Assembly (NCBI RefSeq): GCF_022539505.1
Contig: NC_061509.1
Location: forward strand, 213,304,254-213,368,253
Origin: Lolium rigidum
Lineage: Eukaryota; Streptophyta; Magnoliopsida; Poales; Poaceae
Length of the DNA stretch: 64,000 bases
Direction: 5' to 3'
Shown: piece by piece, positions 11,518 through 21,322 of the stretch
Position numbering within the stretch: the stretch's first letter is position 1
Layout: the number at the start of each line of letters is the position of its first letter
Notes under the pieces: model-generated
Databases searched by the model: none
Seen by the model: only the letters and a program-made list of their open reading frames with translations
Told to the model about the DNA's origin: nothing
Made by a program: the position numbers and the translations under genes

Positions 11518-12681
11518 GAGCATCTTCACCGGTGCCTCCCAAATAGGCGTCGGCAGGGGCGCCGGCAGAGCCGTATGGAGAGACGCCAGCACTGCATCCT
11601 CTATTTTGGGGGTGTTGTTCCCACATCGGCGCCCAAACAGGCTGCCTTGATAGGATTTTTTTAGACAAACTAAACATTTACTTGTAGTTTCATTTTCATG
11701 TCATTCAGGATTGAGAAATGAATAATGTTTTAGGGCAAATCTGAGTAAAACATTATTCACTCCTCAATCCCGGATGACATGTGAAACCTGCTTCATCTCT
11801 AGCCTACTACCTACTGACCACCCGGCTCTATGGAGGTCGACGATCGACCGCTGCTCTCTCCGATGATCTCTCCGCTGCTCCACCGTCGTCGATCCCCGCT
11901 GCTCTCTCCGCCATGAACGTCAAGTAGGCCGCTCTATCTGTGGCCGCCGCCTCCTGACGCAGTTGCTGCTCCAGCTCCTCCCGCCGTCGACGTGCTCCAC
12001 CTCCTGCCTCCGTAGCCGCATCTGCATCTCCGCTAAGCGCCGCGCCGCTCGTAGACTTCATCCTCACGCTGCTGCTGCTCCCGCATCTCCCGCCCACCCC
12101 TGCTGCCGGCGCACCACCCACCGGTGCTGCCGCTCCGCCTCCAGGTGACGCCGCCCCGCCTCCAGCATTTGCCGCTCGTCAAATGCTTCTACGGTCGCCG
12201 CTAGCGCCGCCTCCTCCCACGCCTCGTACTCTGCGAGATGCGGGTCCTCCTACACGACTTCTACGGCCGCCTCTAGCGCCGCCTCCTCCCACGCATCGAA
12301 CATTGGGGGTTTAGATTTTTTCACTACTGAAGTGAGAGGCGGGGAAGGAAGGAATGAGGGATAATATAGACCAGCGGCAAGGCGGGATACCTCCCGCGCA
12401 GCGTCGTGGCGGGAGAGTTTCCCGCCTGGCGTCGTGGCGGGAGATCTCCCGCGCGGCGCCCTATCGTCAGTGACAGGCGGCTCCCACGCCTAAAAAAATT
12501 TGTGCCGCGAGGCGCCGGCGCGCCCGATTGGCGTCCTTCGCGAAGGGGCCGACACGGGCTTGCCGCGCTTCTATTAGGCTCGAAAAAGCGCCGGCGCTTC
12601 TTGGGACGCTGGTGTGAGTCCATTTTCGATGCCCACCCAAAATACTATCGGGACGCTATTGGGGGATTGGTGGAGATGCTC
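11518..12681. mobile_element. PIF/Harbinger-type non-autonomous element, 1164 bp
   Basis: Target duplication TTA (11515-11517 and 12682-12684) flanks inverted ends GAGCATCTTCACC and GAGCATCTCCACC. The three-base TWA duplication and GAGCATCT ends fit the PIF/Harbinger group. The interior is GC-rich and carries one 97-residue frame but no transposase. Confidence 0.75.
11828..12121 (-). CDS. Hypothetical 97-residue Ala/Glu/Arg-rich frame
   Basis: The predicted protein is rich in Ala, Arg and Glu, with RRREELEQQLRQEAA at about residues 44-60 likely to form an amphipathic helix. I do not recognise it. The LRQEAA run also occurs in the small protein encoded at 18935-19264, but this may only reflect shared GC-rich helix coding. 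It lies inside the PIF-type element, has no visible TATA box on this strand and may be a relic of a captured gene or chance in GC-rich DNA. Confidence 0.25.
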   Translation of the reverse strand: MGGAPAAGVGGRCGSSSSVRMKSTSGAALSGDADAATEAGGGARRRREELEQQLRQEAAATDRAAYLTFMAERAAGIDDGGAAERSSERAAVDRRPP

Positions 12682-12827
12682 TTACCTACACTTTTTGAAA
12701 ACCGTTATCCAACACTGTTGTAATATCTATGGATTAGGAAGCTGTGGTGCCATTATGTACTCCAGGTGAAACTTAAAAAACTAGAGCATGCTGATGTAAT
12801 ACAGAATTCACTAGTGGAAAACTGCTC

Positions 12828-13025
12828 TTTTGCACCGGTTCAAAAGGCCCATATGCACCGGATGGCCAACCGGTGCAAACCATCCGGTGCAAAAGGCCCC
12901 CCCCCCTTTTGCACCGGTTCTGTTACAAACCGGTGCTAAAGGGGGCACCACGTGGCCGTCTGTGGAGAGTCCGGCGGGGGACCTTTTGCACCGGTTCGTA
13001 ATACGAACCGGTGCAAAAGGGTTGT
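12828..13025. repeat. Left subterminal repeats of the CACTA element
   Basis: Several copies of TTTTGCACCGGTT in both orientations, often as palindromic pairs such as GCACCGGTTCGT with ACGAACCGGTGC. These are the usual transposase-binding region of CACTA elements. Confidence 0.85.
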
Positions 13026-13237
13026 GCCGCGGCAGGGTTTTGGTGCCATTCCCTGCCGCGGCAGACTCTGCCGCGGCAGGAATTTTCACTAAAACGCTGC
13101 CGCGGCAGACTCTGCGTCCATTCGAAACACGGTATAATATTAATGCAAACAATTCATATATATATATAGGAAACCATTGTATTACATATATCGATCAAAG
13201 TGACACACGTTCATGCATATATATATATATGTCTACA

Positions 13238-16200
13238 TCAACATTGATATTGGCGGTTGTCCACATAGTGTTCTCCATCTGGAGCTATGACTTGCTCAAG
13301 TAAGAACCCCGCCAGTTCTTCTTGAATTGCTCGTACACGCTCTGTTGCTAGAAGACCGTCCCGCAACCGTTCGATCTAATAATTTGAAGAAGGTACGATG
13401 GTCGGTATATATATATGTGTGTATGTGAATGAAACACAAGGTGATAAAATAAAGCCATGAATGTTGTTTAATTACTTACATCAAGTTGTTCCAAAATGTC
13501 CCTCACATGATGGGTATTCGGCGGATGAACTCGCAAACGTAGAACCCGCATAAATTATTCCCGTCCTCTTGCCTCAAGCACTTTACGAGAACAAAGTTCA
13601 ATCAAAATAATATATATATAATCAAGGATGATAATAATTGTATTGAAACTAGAATCAAAGAGATGCGCGGCCTAGCCATTAGTACTTACCGGTACATGTT
13701 TTATTCGAAGATCTTTATTCTTTAAACCCGGAGCTTTGTTGGTGAACCGTTTCCAAGCCTTGTGGAGGATATCAGCCATGTCCCCCCACGCCTCAAGGGG
13801 TTTACTCTTCGAGTCCATGACTTCTACTATCCCGGTGTCGGGTTCAATGACTAGCAGGATATAGTGAAACCTGCGGACACACACATATATATATATGCAT
13901 ATAACTCATCAATTACATTTAACACATGGAGTAAGCGAAAAAATTTAATGTGTGAAGAGAGTAACACTCACGCGAAGTTGTAAGGAAATAGTATTGCCCT
14001 TTTGTATGAGTTTTTCCTTAAGACATGTACCAAGTTATTCTCCGTGTCCTTGGGAGAGTTGTCGACAGTATACCCATTCACGGTATATGGGTCAACGAAC
14101 CCAAGATCATAGATTTGCCCCTTGCGGCATTCGCGAATCTTCATTCCGCATAATACAGGTGAGAGTATGGTTATATGCTAGCAATAATGGACGAGTCGCG
14201 GTAGAGACTTAATTACATAAATAATACTTACGGACGAGTATGCACTCAGCGAGAGATTTGTCGAGGGCGTCTTGGTTGAATAACTGAAATAATTCACAAA
14301 ATTCGATGTTCATCACGTCGGCTCGCCCGTAGTGCTCATCTCTTATTGCCACCATGATCCAGGTTCTGGCCGTCCTTACATGCATCCAAGTACCAATTAT
14401 GTAGTCTTCGCAGCTGTGTTGATAGATTAGGCAACTCCGCAGCTCTGACAAGAGGTTCCCCGTATGTGTAATGGTATGCTAATTGGACATCGTCCGTGGC
14501 CATGAATTCGATGCGGCTTACGTACTCAGGAATACTCATACCGGCCGCATCTGCCTCATCTTTGTATAGTTTTACCATCGTTGGATCAAGGCACGCTAGG
14601 ACATCGGGATACACTTGGAGCGGGGGGCACGAGTTTTTCTGGGCTCCAAGCTGGGGAACTGGTTTCCCATCTACCTTACTTTTTTCCCACCGCTCTTTTG
14701 CTAACACATTTGACTTGCGAATAGACCGGTCATAGTTCGATGAAAGACTTGGCTCGGGTTTATGAAGGTTCTTCAGCAGCTTCAACTTCTTTTCCGGAGA
14801 TATAGCTGGCTCCGGCTCAAGTCGGGGCTTTTTAAGTTTCAACATTTGTTGCTTGTGCTTGTTCAGCTACGATCTTGGCATTTTCCTCAACTGTATAGTC
14901 ATAAGGTCTCTTGGGAGAAACCTTAGGCACTCTTGGGAGGGGCTCTTGTTTGCGTCTCGGTGATTTGTTACGACTCAGCTGTGTCGTAGCGGTCCTCCTA
15001 ATTTTCCTCTTATACTTGGGCGGCGGAGAAGGCTCACGCGGCGGCGGAGATGGCTCACGCGCCGGCGGGGAAGGCTCACGCGGCGGCGGAGATGGCTCAC
15101 GCGCCGGCGGGGAGGGCTCACGCTCCGGCGGGGAAGGCTCACGCACTGGAGACGGCTGCATCGGTGGAGAATGCTGGCTCGGTGGAGACCTTGTTGGCGC
15201 CTTCCAACCCGGAATCACAATGAATTCCTTTCGCCATAGAACTGTAGTGTTCTTGGCCTCTCCCAGCTCTAGCAAATCCCCTTCACCGGCAGGGTGGTCA
15301 AGCCTCAGTGGCCCATACCCATCCATAACTTGATCCACCCCGGCAACAGCGTATCCAGGTGGAACCGGCTTGAAGTGATATCTTTGATCAGGTACCGGCG
15401 GTAAGACATAGCCGATCGCCGCCTTGAGCGTTAAGTAGCCCATCGTTTGGAAATGTAGCTCACAAGGTGTCGACTCTGTGATAAAGTCCACAGGGTAGAG
15501 ATCAGAAGGCATCTGCGGATCCACAGGGGAGGGAGGAGCCATCTCGCGGATCCACATCCGCATCATCACCGGGCAGCTCCGTGGAAGCCACGCTGCTCTT
15601 CCGCCGAGATCCCCGGCCGGTAGCATCGAATGCAACTTCTTCTATCCGCGGATTAGGTTGAGGTTGGGTGATCGTGACCGAGCCCGACATTATCATCCTC
15701 ACTTGCTCCTCTAGCTTAGCAACGCGTTCTTGAACCACATCCTTTTGCCTCCGACGGCTTCTATCGGGATATTTCTTCGTTTCAGCAGGAAACCCAATAC
15801 ACCACGGCTTGCCACCCGGTATGGTTCGTGTTCGTCCTGGGTGTTCAGGATTCCCAAGGGCGCGTGTGAGCTGGTCCTTCTCTCTTTCGGGACGGAACTT
15901 CCCCTCTTCAACTTCCTTTGCAGCATTTCTAAAGGCTTCGATGGGAAGTGGGTTTTCCCGATGTCTTTGTGTATATATGCAGTAACCCTTGTGCGTCCAA
16001 CGTGCCCCCATGCGCGTAAAACCAATCCCTTGACCGCTGGTTCCATTTCCGTACCTCTGGCTGGATCCCGTTCTTAATTAGGTCATTCTCCCATTTCTCC
16101 CACTTAGGTCTGCCAGCCTTGTAGCCTCCTCGCCCCATGGTATGGAAGTACATCTTATTAGCATCATTTTTCTTGTTGGTGTCTGACCTTGTCTTTGCCC

Positions 16201-17013
16201 TCTCCGATGTCTTGTACTTCACAAATGCCTCCCAGTGGTCTTTTATCTTCTCATAGGGGCCCTTGAAATCTGGAGTCTTCTTTTTCTTGACAAAGGAGTT
16301 GTCCAATTTCTTCTTGTAGTCGTTGAACTGCGTTGCCATCTTCTTAAGAGCCCACTTCTTGACTCTTCGTTGTATGCTATTCAGCTCGGGATCCTCGTGG
16401 TCCGGCCTTTTATTATCACTATCGTAGTCAGCCGGCTCCGGAAATGTGAAATTTACCATGAGTTTCCTAAACATCAGATTTTTGGATCTCGTATCGACGT
16501 AAGTAACTCCTTCGTCCTCCTTTGCAGGTTTCTTCCATTCTTGAGTGGTGATCGGGATGGTGTCCCTAACAATAACTCCGCATTGACTTACAAACTTTTT
16601 TGCGTGATCCTTGGGAGAAACCGGTTCGCCGTCTATAGCGATTTCCGTGATGATGCACCTTTCATGCTCTTCCATCTTTCTCGGCCGCGCCTCATTTAGT
16701 TCTCGCCGTAGAGTGTGTTGATTGGGAGGTCTAAAAGAAGAAACAACGTTAATATATGTATATGCACATATCTCGTAGGCTTGGTTAATTAATATATATA
16801 CACCTCGACGTGGTGAGCTTCTCCCTCGCAGTCGTCACCTTCTCCCTCACCGGAGCCGTCTCCACGGTGGTCTTGATCATCTTCCTCATCGGAGCCGTCT
16901 CCTCGGGTTCGCTCGTCTCCCTCGCCGGATTGGTTTAGGTAAAGAGAGGTGATATCGTCATCATCACGGATAATCTCCTCGACGAGGTATTCTTGTTCTA
17001 GGTCTCTTTCCAT
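13238..17013 (-). pseudogene. CACTA ORF1 with Transposase_24-like and Ulp1 protease-like regions
   Basis: Model: ATG at 17013, acidic N-terminus, intron 16731-16801 (GTATAT to TTTTAG), then a region at 15930-16730 resembling the Ptta/En/Spm transposase family (WFYAHGGTLD). A Pro/Arg/Glu repeat linker lies near 15000-15180. Later exons at about 14450-14215, 14160-13972, 13884-13690 and 13600-13480 keep GTAAGT or GTGAGT donors. The C-terminal part shows FHYILLVIEPDTG, VMDSKSKP and NLCGFYV, giving the His, Asp and Cys positions of a C48 (Ulp1-type) cysteine protease. The last exon (13238-13375) ends QYQC. Frameshifts near 15990, 15540, 14400 and 13535 break it. ORF1-type products are thought to assist transposition; the role of the protease domain is unknown. 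Confidence 0.82.
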
Positions 17014-17194
17014 AGTTTCTGCAAAGACTTAAAAGTTATTCTAATGCTATAAACACAACGAAGCTAGATTCCGCAAAGACTTACAAGTTTCTGCAAAGAC
17101 TTACAAGTAATTAAGAATAATGCTCAATACATGATCAATAATAGTGCTGAAAGCGAGATAGTGCGATTACATGCATACATAGATCGATAATACA

Positions 17195-17646
17195 TCAATC
17201 ACTACTACAAACACTCAACCGCGCAGACCGGGTCCTAGAGGGCGCCGACCGGGTCCCGAGCCACGCTCGGGTGTACCCCCAAAGCCACGGAACAACAACG
17301 GGAGCATAGCTAACATGAGATCCCCGCATAACGCTCCATCCGGTCCTATACATGTTGTCTAACGCATACATGTAACGGCGAACGTGCTGGTCCTCCGCTT
17401 CAATGCGCCGAGCTACCTCCTCCGGCGGGGCCGGCTCCTCTCGAAACGAACGTGGCCCATAAGACCTCCACCGGAGAATATCCGGGTCGACGACGGGACC
17501 CGGATTCCGCACCAAGGTGCGCGCCCCGGAAGATAACACCTCCCGTGCCACCCCGGCGGAGCCCGGTCCCGGACTTCCCCCATCCGCCGCATCTCCTCTA
17601 AAACTGTCCTAGCTCCAGGACGCGGAGGCCGCGGCATCGTATGCAA
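17195..17646 (-). pseudogene. CACTA-associated conserved frame, function unknown
   Basis: A first frame starts MHTMPRPPRPGARTVLEEM and runs to RDRAPPGW. A second, shifted by one base near 17552, continues GVAREVL, PVVDPDILRWRSYG, RSFREEPAPPEEVARRIEAED and ends WGYHRAWLG-like (WGYTRAWLG). I recall similar PVVDP...LRWRSYG proteins in Triticeae CACTA elements, but no function. It lies upstream of ORF1 and reads in the same direction, so it could be its own gene or the first exon. The one-base shift suggests decay. Confidence 0.6.
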
Positions 17647-17754
17647 ACTAACAAATATAATATTGAATTTGAATAAAGTGCTTATGAATATGAATCAAAG
17701 TAATTAAAAAATTTCTAACACATACTAATATAGTACTGACATATTCCATCTAAT

Positions 17755-18140
17755 TTTTGTCCTAATTTCCTAAACTAACTCTAAATTTTCTAACTACTTC
17801 TAAATTTCTAAATACAAATTTTCTAACTAATTCTAAATTCTAAATTTTCTAACTAATTCTAAATTCTAAATTTTCTAACTAATTCTAAATTCTAAATTTT
17901 CTAACTAATTCTAAATTTTCTAACTAATTCTAAATTCTAAATTTTCTAACTAATTCTAAATTCTAAATTTTCTAACTAATTCTAAATTCTAAATTTTCTA
18001 ACTAATTCTAAATTTTCTAACTAATTCTAAATTCTAAATTTTCTAACTAATTCTAAATTCTAAATTCTAAATTTTCTAACTAATTCTAAATTCTAAATTT
18101 CTAACTAATTCTAAATTTCTAACTACAATTTTTCTAACTA
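17755..18140. repeat. AT-rich minisatellite, 26-bp unit
   Basis: About 15 copies of a unit such as TTCTAACTAATTCTAAAT plus TCTAAATT, with shorter variants missing one TCTAAATT block. It separates the ORF1 side from a very GC-rich block. Confidence 0.92.
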
Positions 18141-18179
18141 ATTAAAACAAAACAAAAACAAAAAAAAAGACAAGGGCCG

Positions 18180-18480
18180 GGGGCTCCTCACCTTGTTGCC
18201 GCGGGCGGCGGTTGGCGGCGCAGCGAGGGCGGCGGCGAAGCGCGGGCGGCGGCGCAGCGCGGGCGGGGGCGGCGGCGCAGCGCAGGGCGGCGGCGCAGCG
18301 CGGGGCGGCGCACGAGCCGGCGGGCGCCGCGGGCTCGCGCGGGCCGGGCGTGGCGGCGCGGGCGCGCGGAGGAGAGGCCGGCGGCGCGGGCGCGAGCGCG
18401 GAGGAGAGGAAGCGGCGCCGGCGCGGAGGAGAGGCGGCGGCGCGGGCGCGGAGGAGAGGCGGTCGGCGGCGGCGCGGCAC
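18180..18480. repeat. GGC-rich low-complexity block
   Basis: Dense GGCGGCGCAGCGCGGGC repeats. Overlapping open frames on both strands (up to about 250 residues) are composition effects. The abrupt change from the AT minisatellite to this block is notable. Confidence 0.8.
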
Positions 18481-18565
18481 CAAAAAATTGGGCAGCACCT
18501 CCCCCTTCTGTGTGTTCCTCGCGCGAATGGAGAAGAAGGGGCGCGCGCGGGAATAAATAGGAGGG

Positions 18566-18645
18566 CCTTTTGCACCGGTTCGTGGCCGGAACCGGTGCAA
18601 AGACTCTTTGCACCGGTTCCAGCCACGAACCGGTGCAAAAAGCCC
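18566..18645. repeat. Internal copies of CACTA subterminal repeats
   Basis: Paired TTTTGCACCGGTTCGT and ACCGGTGCAAA motifs, the same as at the element ends but 5.8 kb inside. They lie about 230 bp upstream of the small-gene TATA box. Confidence 0.8.
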
Positions 18646-18872
18646 AAATTTGGACTGAATTTTTTCCTTCTTCCCTCCTTTTTTTCGCGGTTTCCACCAC
18701 GACGCCGAGCGGTTCCCGCCACGATGCCGCGCGGGATATGTTCCCACCACGACGCCGCGCTGGACATTTTCCCGCCACGACACCGCGCGGGACATTTTCT
18801 GCGCCACGACGCCACGCGGGATATTTTCCCACCACGACGCGCAGCGCGGAGATTTCCCGCCTAAACGCCCTC

Positions 18873-18880
18873 TATAAATA
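18873..18880 (+). promoter_or_regulatory. TATA box of the small plus-strand gene
   Basis: TATAAATA lies 55 bp upstream of the ATG at 18935. A short C-rich leader with CACCAAACCCTAG follows, typical of a grass 5' UTR. Confidence 0.7.
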
Positions 18881-18934
18881 GTACGCCCCCGTGTCTCCCA
18901 TTTCACTCATCACCAAACCCTAGCCCATTGCACA

Positions 18935-19264
18935 ATGCCCCCAAAGCCGCACCCGCCGCCGGTGGAAGTGGACCCGCAGCTCGCGGAGATAGAGGAGTGG
19001 GAGGAGCTGCTGCGGCAAGAGGCGGCAACCAGGAGGGCAGCAGCGGATGAGGTGGACCCGCAGCTCGCAGAGATAGAGGAGTGGGAGGAGGCAGCGCTAG
19101 CGGCTACCATAGAAGCATTTGAGAGGCGGAGTCTCCGGGAACCGCACAAGCGGCCGCGTGTGACGGATCTGGATAGTGAGGAGATGCATAAGCGTCGTCG
19201 TGAGGAGGAGCTGCGGCAGGAGGCGGCATCCAGGAGGGCAGCAGCGGATGCGCGGAAGAACTAG
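18935..19264 (+). CDS. Small Glu/Arg/Ala-rich protein encoded inside the CACTA element
   Basis: An intact 109-residue frame starts MPPKPHPPPVEVDPQLAEIE. It contains an internal duplication, VDPQLAEIEEWEE at about residues 11-23 and 40-52, and a second one, LRQEAA.RRAAAD, near residues 26-37 and again near the C-terminus. A basic stretch REPHKRPRV could bind nucleic acid or direct nuclear entry. The predicted fold is charged helix, possibly coiled coil. It has a TATA box (18873) and a poly(A) signal AATAAA (19316), so it looks like a complete intronless gene. It runs opposite to the transposase genes. I do not recognise the protein; a captured host gene or an element-specific accessory protein are both possible. 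Confidence 0.5.
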   Translation: MPPKPHPPPVEVDPQLAEIEEWEELLRQEAATRRAAADEVDPQLAEIEEWEEAALAATIEAFERRSLREPHKRPRVTDLDSEEMHKRRREEELRQEAASRRAAADARKN

Positions 19265-19315
19265 TAGAAGTTGTTATTTTAGTTTAAGTTTAGTTAACGT
19301 ATCTTGTTAAATTTC

Positions 19316-19321
19316 AATAAA
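19316..19321 (+). terminator. Poly(A) signal AATAAA of the small gene
   Basis: AATAAA lies 52 bp after the stop codon in an AT-rich 3' region. Confidence 0.55.
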
Positions 19322-19332
19322 GTCGTTGTCGT

Positions 19333-19492
19333 TTTATCCCGGTTAATGGCTGGAACCGGTGCTAAAGACGGTTGATTAGTTTATATACCCCTTTTATCCC
19401 GGTTACTGGCTGGGACCGGTGATAAAGATGGTGGATTAGTTTATATATCCTTTTATCTCGGTTCCTGGCCGGAACCGGTGCTAAAGATGGGG
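19333..19492. repeat. Three tandem units of a second subterminal-like repeat
   Basis: Three units of about 58 bp contain TTTTATCCCGGTTAMTGGCTGG and GGAACCGGTGCTAAAGA. They resemble CACTA subterminal motifs of a related subfamily (ATCCCGGTT rather than GCACCGGTT), so the element may be a chimera. Confidence 0.75.
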
Positions 19493-19581
19493 GGGCTAAA
19501 TCTGGGGGAGGCTTATCTGTTATTTGCCTTATCCGGGGTAGTTTCATCCGGGGGAGGGGATTATCCGGAGGCACACACCGC

Positions 19582-19990
19582 TATATATAGCCCCTCCGGG
19601 GAGAGTAGAGAGAACAAAGAGAGAAGATGCAACGACCAAGAAGGAAAGAGCCTCTCCGGCGAAGTTTCTCGAAGATGTCTTAGATGGTTGGCCGTCTTAG
19701 ACATCTTCGGAAACTTCGCCCGAGAACTCTTCCCGCAAGCTGGTATACACACCCAACAAACACAGTAGCTCAGGGTAAGGAGGGGAGAGCATAGAGAGCT
19801 TCCAGGGAGCTGGTATATAACCCGACGACGGCGACCTCGAAGGAAAGAGCCTCTCCGGCGGAGTTTCTCGAAGATGTCTTAGATGGACGGCCGTCTTAGA
19901 CATCTTCGGAAGCTCCGCCCGAGTAACTCTTCCCGCAAGTCCCGCTCGGAAGCTGCTACTATACACCCAACAACCGAGTAGGTGAGGATA
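19582..19990 (+). ncRNA. Candidate transposon-encoded hairpin RNA locus (two hairpins)
   Basis: TATATATA at 19582-19589 is followed about 60-75 bp later by two tandem units of about 200 bp. Each unit holds a hairpin with a core of 63 bases: 19658-19720 and 19857-19919. The 29-30 bp stem includes GAAGATGTCTTAGATGG and its near complement CCGTCTTAGACATCTTC, with a four-base loop. Outside the core, AAGAG/CTCTT and neighbouring bases extend the stem toward about 40 bp. Differences between the units keep pairing (A-U to G-C at 19662:19716 versus 19861:19915; U-A to U-G; two loop changes). No long frame spans the hairpins in a convincing way. A microRNA-like or siRNA precursor is inferred; rice miR820 from CACTA elements is a known precedent. 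Expression is untested. Confidence 0.5.
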
Positions 19991-20109
19991 AATTTGCAAA
20001 CATGTGTATCTAGAAAAATAATAAACTTGGATAATTGCATTTAGTTCAAACGACCAATGTTACCGATACATATCACAACAAACGCTTCACAATATGAGCT
20101 CAAGGTACA

Positions 20110-20890
20110 TTATGATCGCTTCGACCGTAACCATGGAGTATCTTCAGCATTTAACGCGATGGTTGGATCAATGTTCACCTGTGAAGGGCGGAATTTCAGC
20201 AAACTTATTATAATCTTCTCGACATGTCCGTCTTGTCCTCGACTCCCACGATGGTTCTTTTCCCCGAAAGAACTATGTGACGCTTTGGCTCATCGGATGA
20301 GCTCGTTTCCTTATGTTTTCTTTTCTTCGGTCTAGAGGACATGTCCTTCACATAGAAAACCTGAGCCACATCATTGGTTAGGACGAATGGTTCGTCTCTC
20401 GTAACCAAGATTGTTGGTATCCACTCGTTGTCATTCCGTACAGCTGGTCTACCTTTACCCCTTTTCCATCCAGCTTGAACCATTTGCACCGAAATAAAGG
20501 GACCTTAAAAGAAGGTCCATAGTCAAGTTCCCATATCTCCTCTATGTAACCATAATATGTGTCCTTTTTGCCACTGCTAGTGTTTGTTGCATCAATGCGG
20601 ACACCACTGTTTTGGTTGGTGCTCTTTTTATCTTGGGCGAACGTGTAGAAGGTATTTCCATTTATCTCGTACCCCTGGAAAGTCACTATAGTCGAAGATG
20701 GTGACCCAGCCAACATGTACAACTGATCTACAATACTGTTGTTATTAATGAGATGTTCTCGGAGCCAACCGCCGAATGTCTGCATATGTTTATGCGTAAT
20801 CCAGTCTTCAGACTGCCCCACAATATTCATCTCATTTTTGTTGGGTGTAAAATCAAGCGGCATCACTCTCTCACACATTTCATCGAGCAC
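20110..20890 (-). pseudogene. CACTA transposase (TNPD/TNP2) C-terminal remnant
   Basis: Reading minus, LDEMCERVMPLDFTPNKNE is followed by WITHKHMQTFGGWL, then YYGYIEEIWELDYG and VPLFRCKWFKLDG, and in another frame DEPFVLTNDVAQVFYVKDM and EPKRHIVLSGKR. This is the C-terminal part of TNP2-type transposases (DUF4218/DUF4216 regions). Indels shift the frame near 20430-20450 and 20210. The zinc finger and Transposase_21 catalytic region that should lie between 20890 and the right end are absent, replaced within about 100 bp by subterminal repeats. This loss makes the element non-autonomous. Confidence 0.85.
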
Positions 20891-21005
20891 CTTATGTGCA
20901 TGCCAAAGAGAAGCAACTTAGCACTCAACACACACACCTTCTCCTAGCAAAAATGAAGTGAGCTGGGCTGTTTGGCCGGTAGCTGAGCTGAAATAGGGCT
21001 GGGGA

Positions 21006-21275
21006 CCTTTTAGCACCGGTTCGTGTTACGAACCGGTGCAAATGGTCTATCTTTTGCACCGGTTCGTAACACGAACCGGTGCTAAAGGTTCCTCGGCTGA
21101 CACGTGCCTGGCGACGAACCTTTTGCACCGGTTTGTGTTACGAACCGGTGCAAAAGATAGATCATTTGCACCGGTTCGTAACACGAACCGGTGCAAAGGT
21201 CCCTCGGCCGGCTGCTCCCCACGAACCGGTGCTAATGACCCCTTTTAGCACCGGTTCGTGCCAAATCCGGTGCAA
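21006..21275. repeat. Right subterminal repeats of the CACTA element
   Basis: At least six GCACCGGTTCGT motifs in alternating orientation, forming palindromic pairs around short spacers. They match the left-end repeats, confirming that both ends belong to one element. Confidence 0.88.
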
Positions 21276-21322
21276 ATGACATTTGGGGCAAAAAACCAAA
21301 GCCCTTGTTTCTACTAGTGATT

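Larger units (their letters stand above)
12809..21319 (-). mobile_element. CACTA (En/Spm) transposon, 8511 bp, both ends present
   Basis: The left end starts CACTAGTGGAAA and the right end is the complement CACTAGTAGAAA. A perfect ATT target duplication lies at 12806-12808 and 21320-21322. Palindromic subterminal repeats follow each end. Coding direction is minus, with the transposase remnant near the right end and ORF1 near the left. The transposase N-terminus and catalytic core are missing, so the copy is non-autonomous although its ends look usable. It also holds a plus-strand small gene, a hairpin locus and a large AT minisatellite. Confidence 0.93.

Noticed and set aside
12828..13025. 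Regularly spaced palindromes as a CRISPR-like array
   Set aside because: Plant genome, spacers are not unique inserts, and the motifs are typical CACTA subterminal repeats.
17199..17212. CACTACTACAAA as the end of a nested CACTA element
   Set aside because: It lies where a conserved minus-strand frame ends, has no subterminal repeats next to it and no partner end.
18138..18906. Long frames on both strands (215-254 residues)
   Set aside because: GGC-repeat low-complexity DNA gives open frames in all phases; no domain or codon bias.
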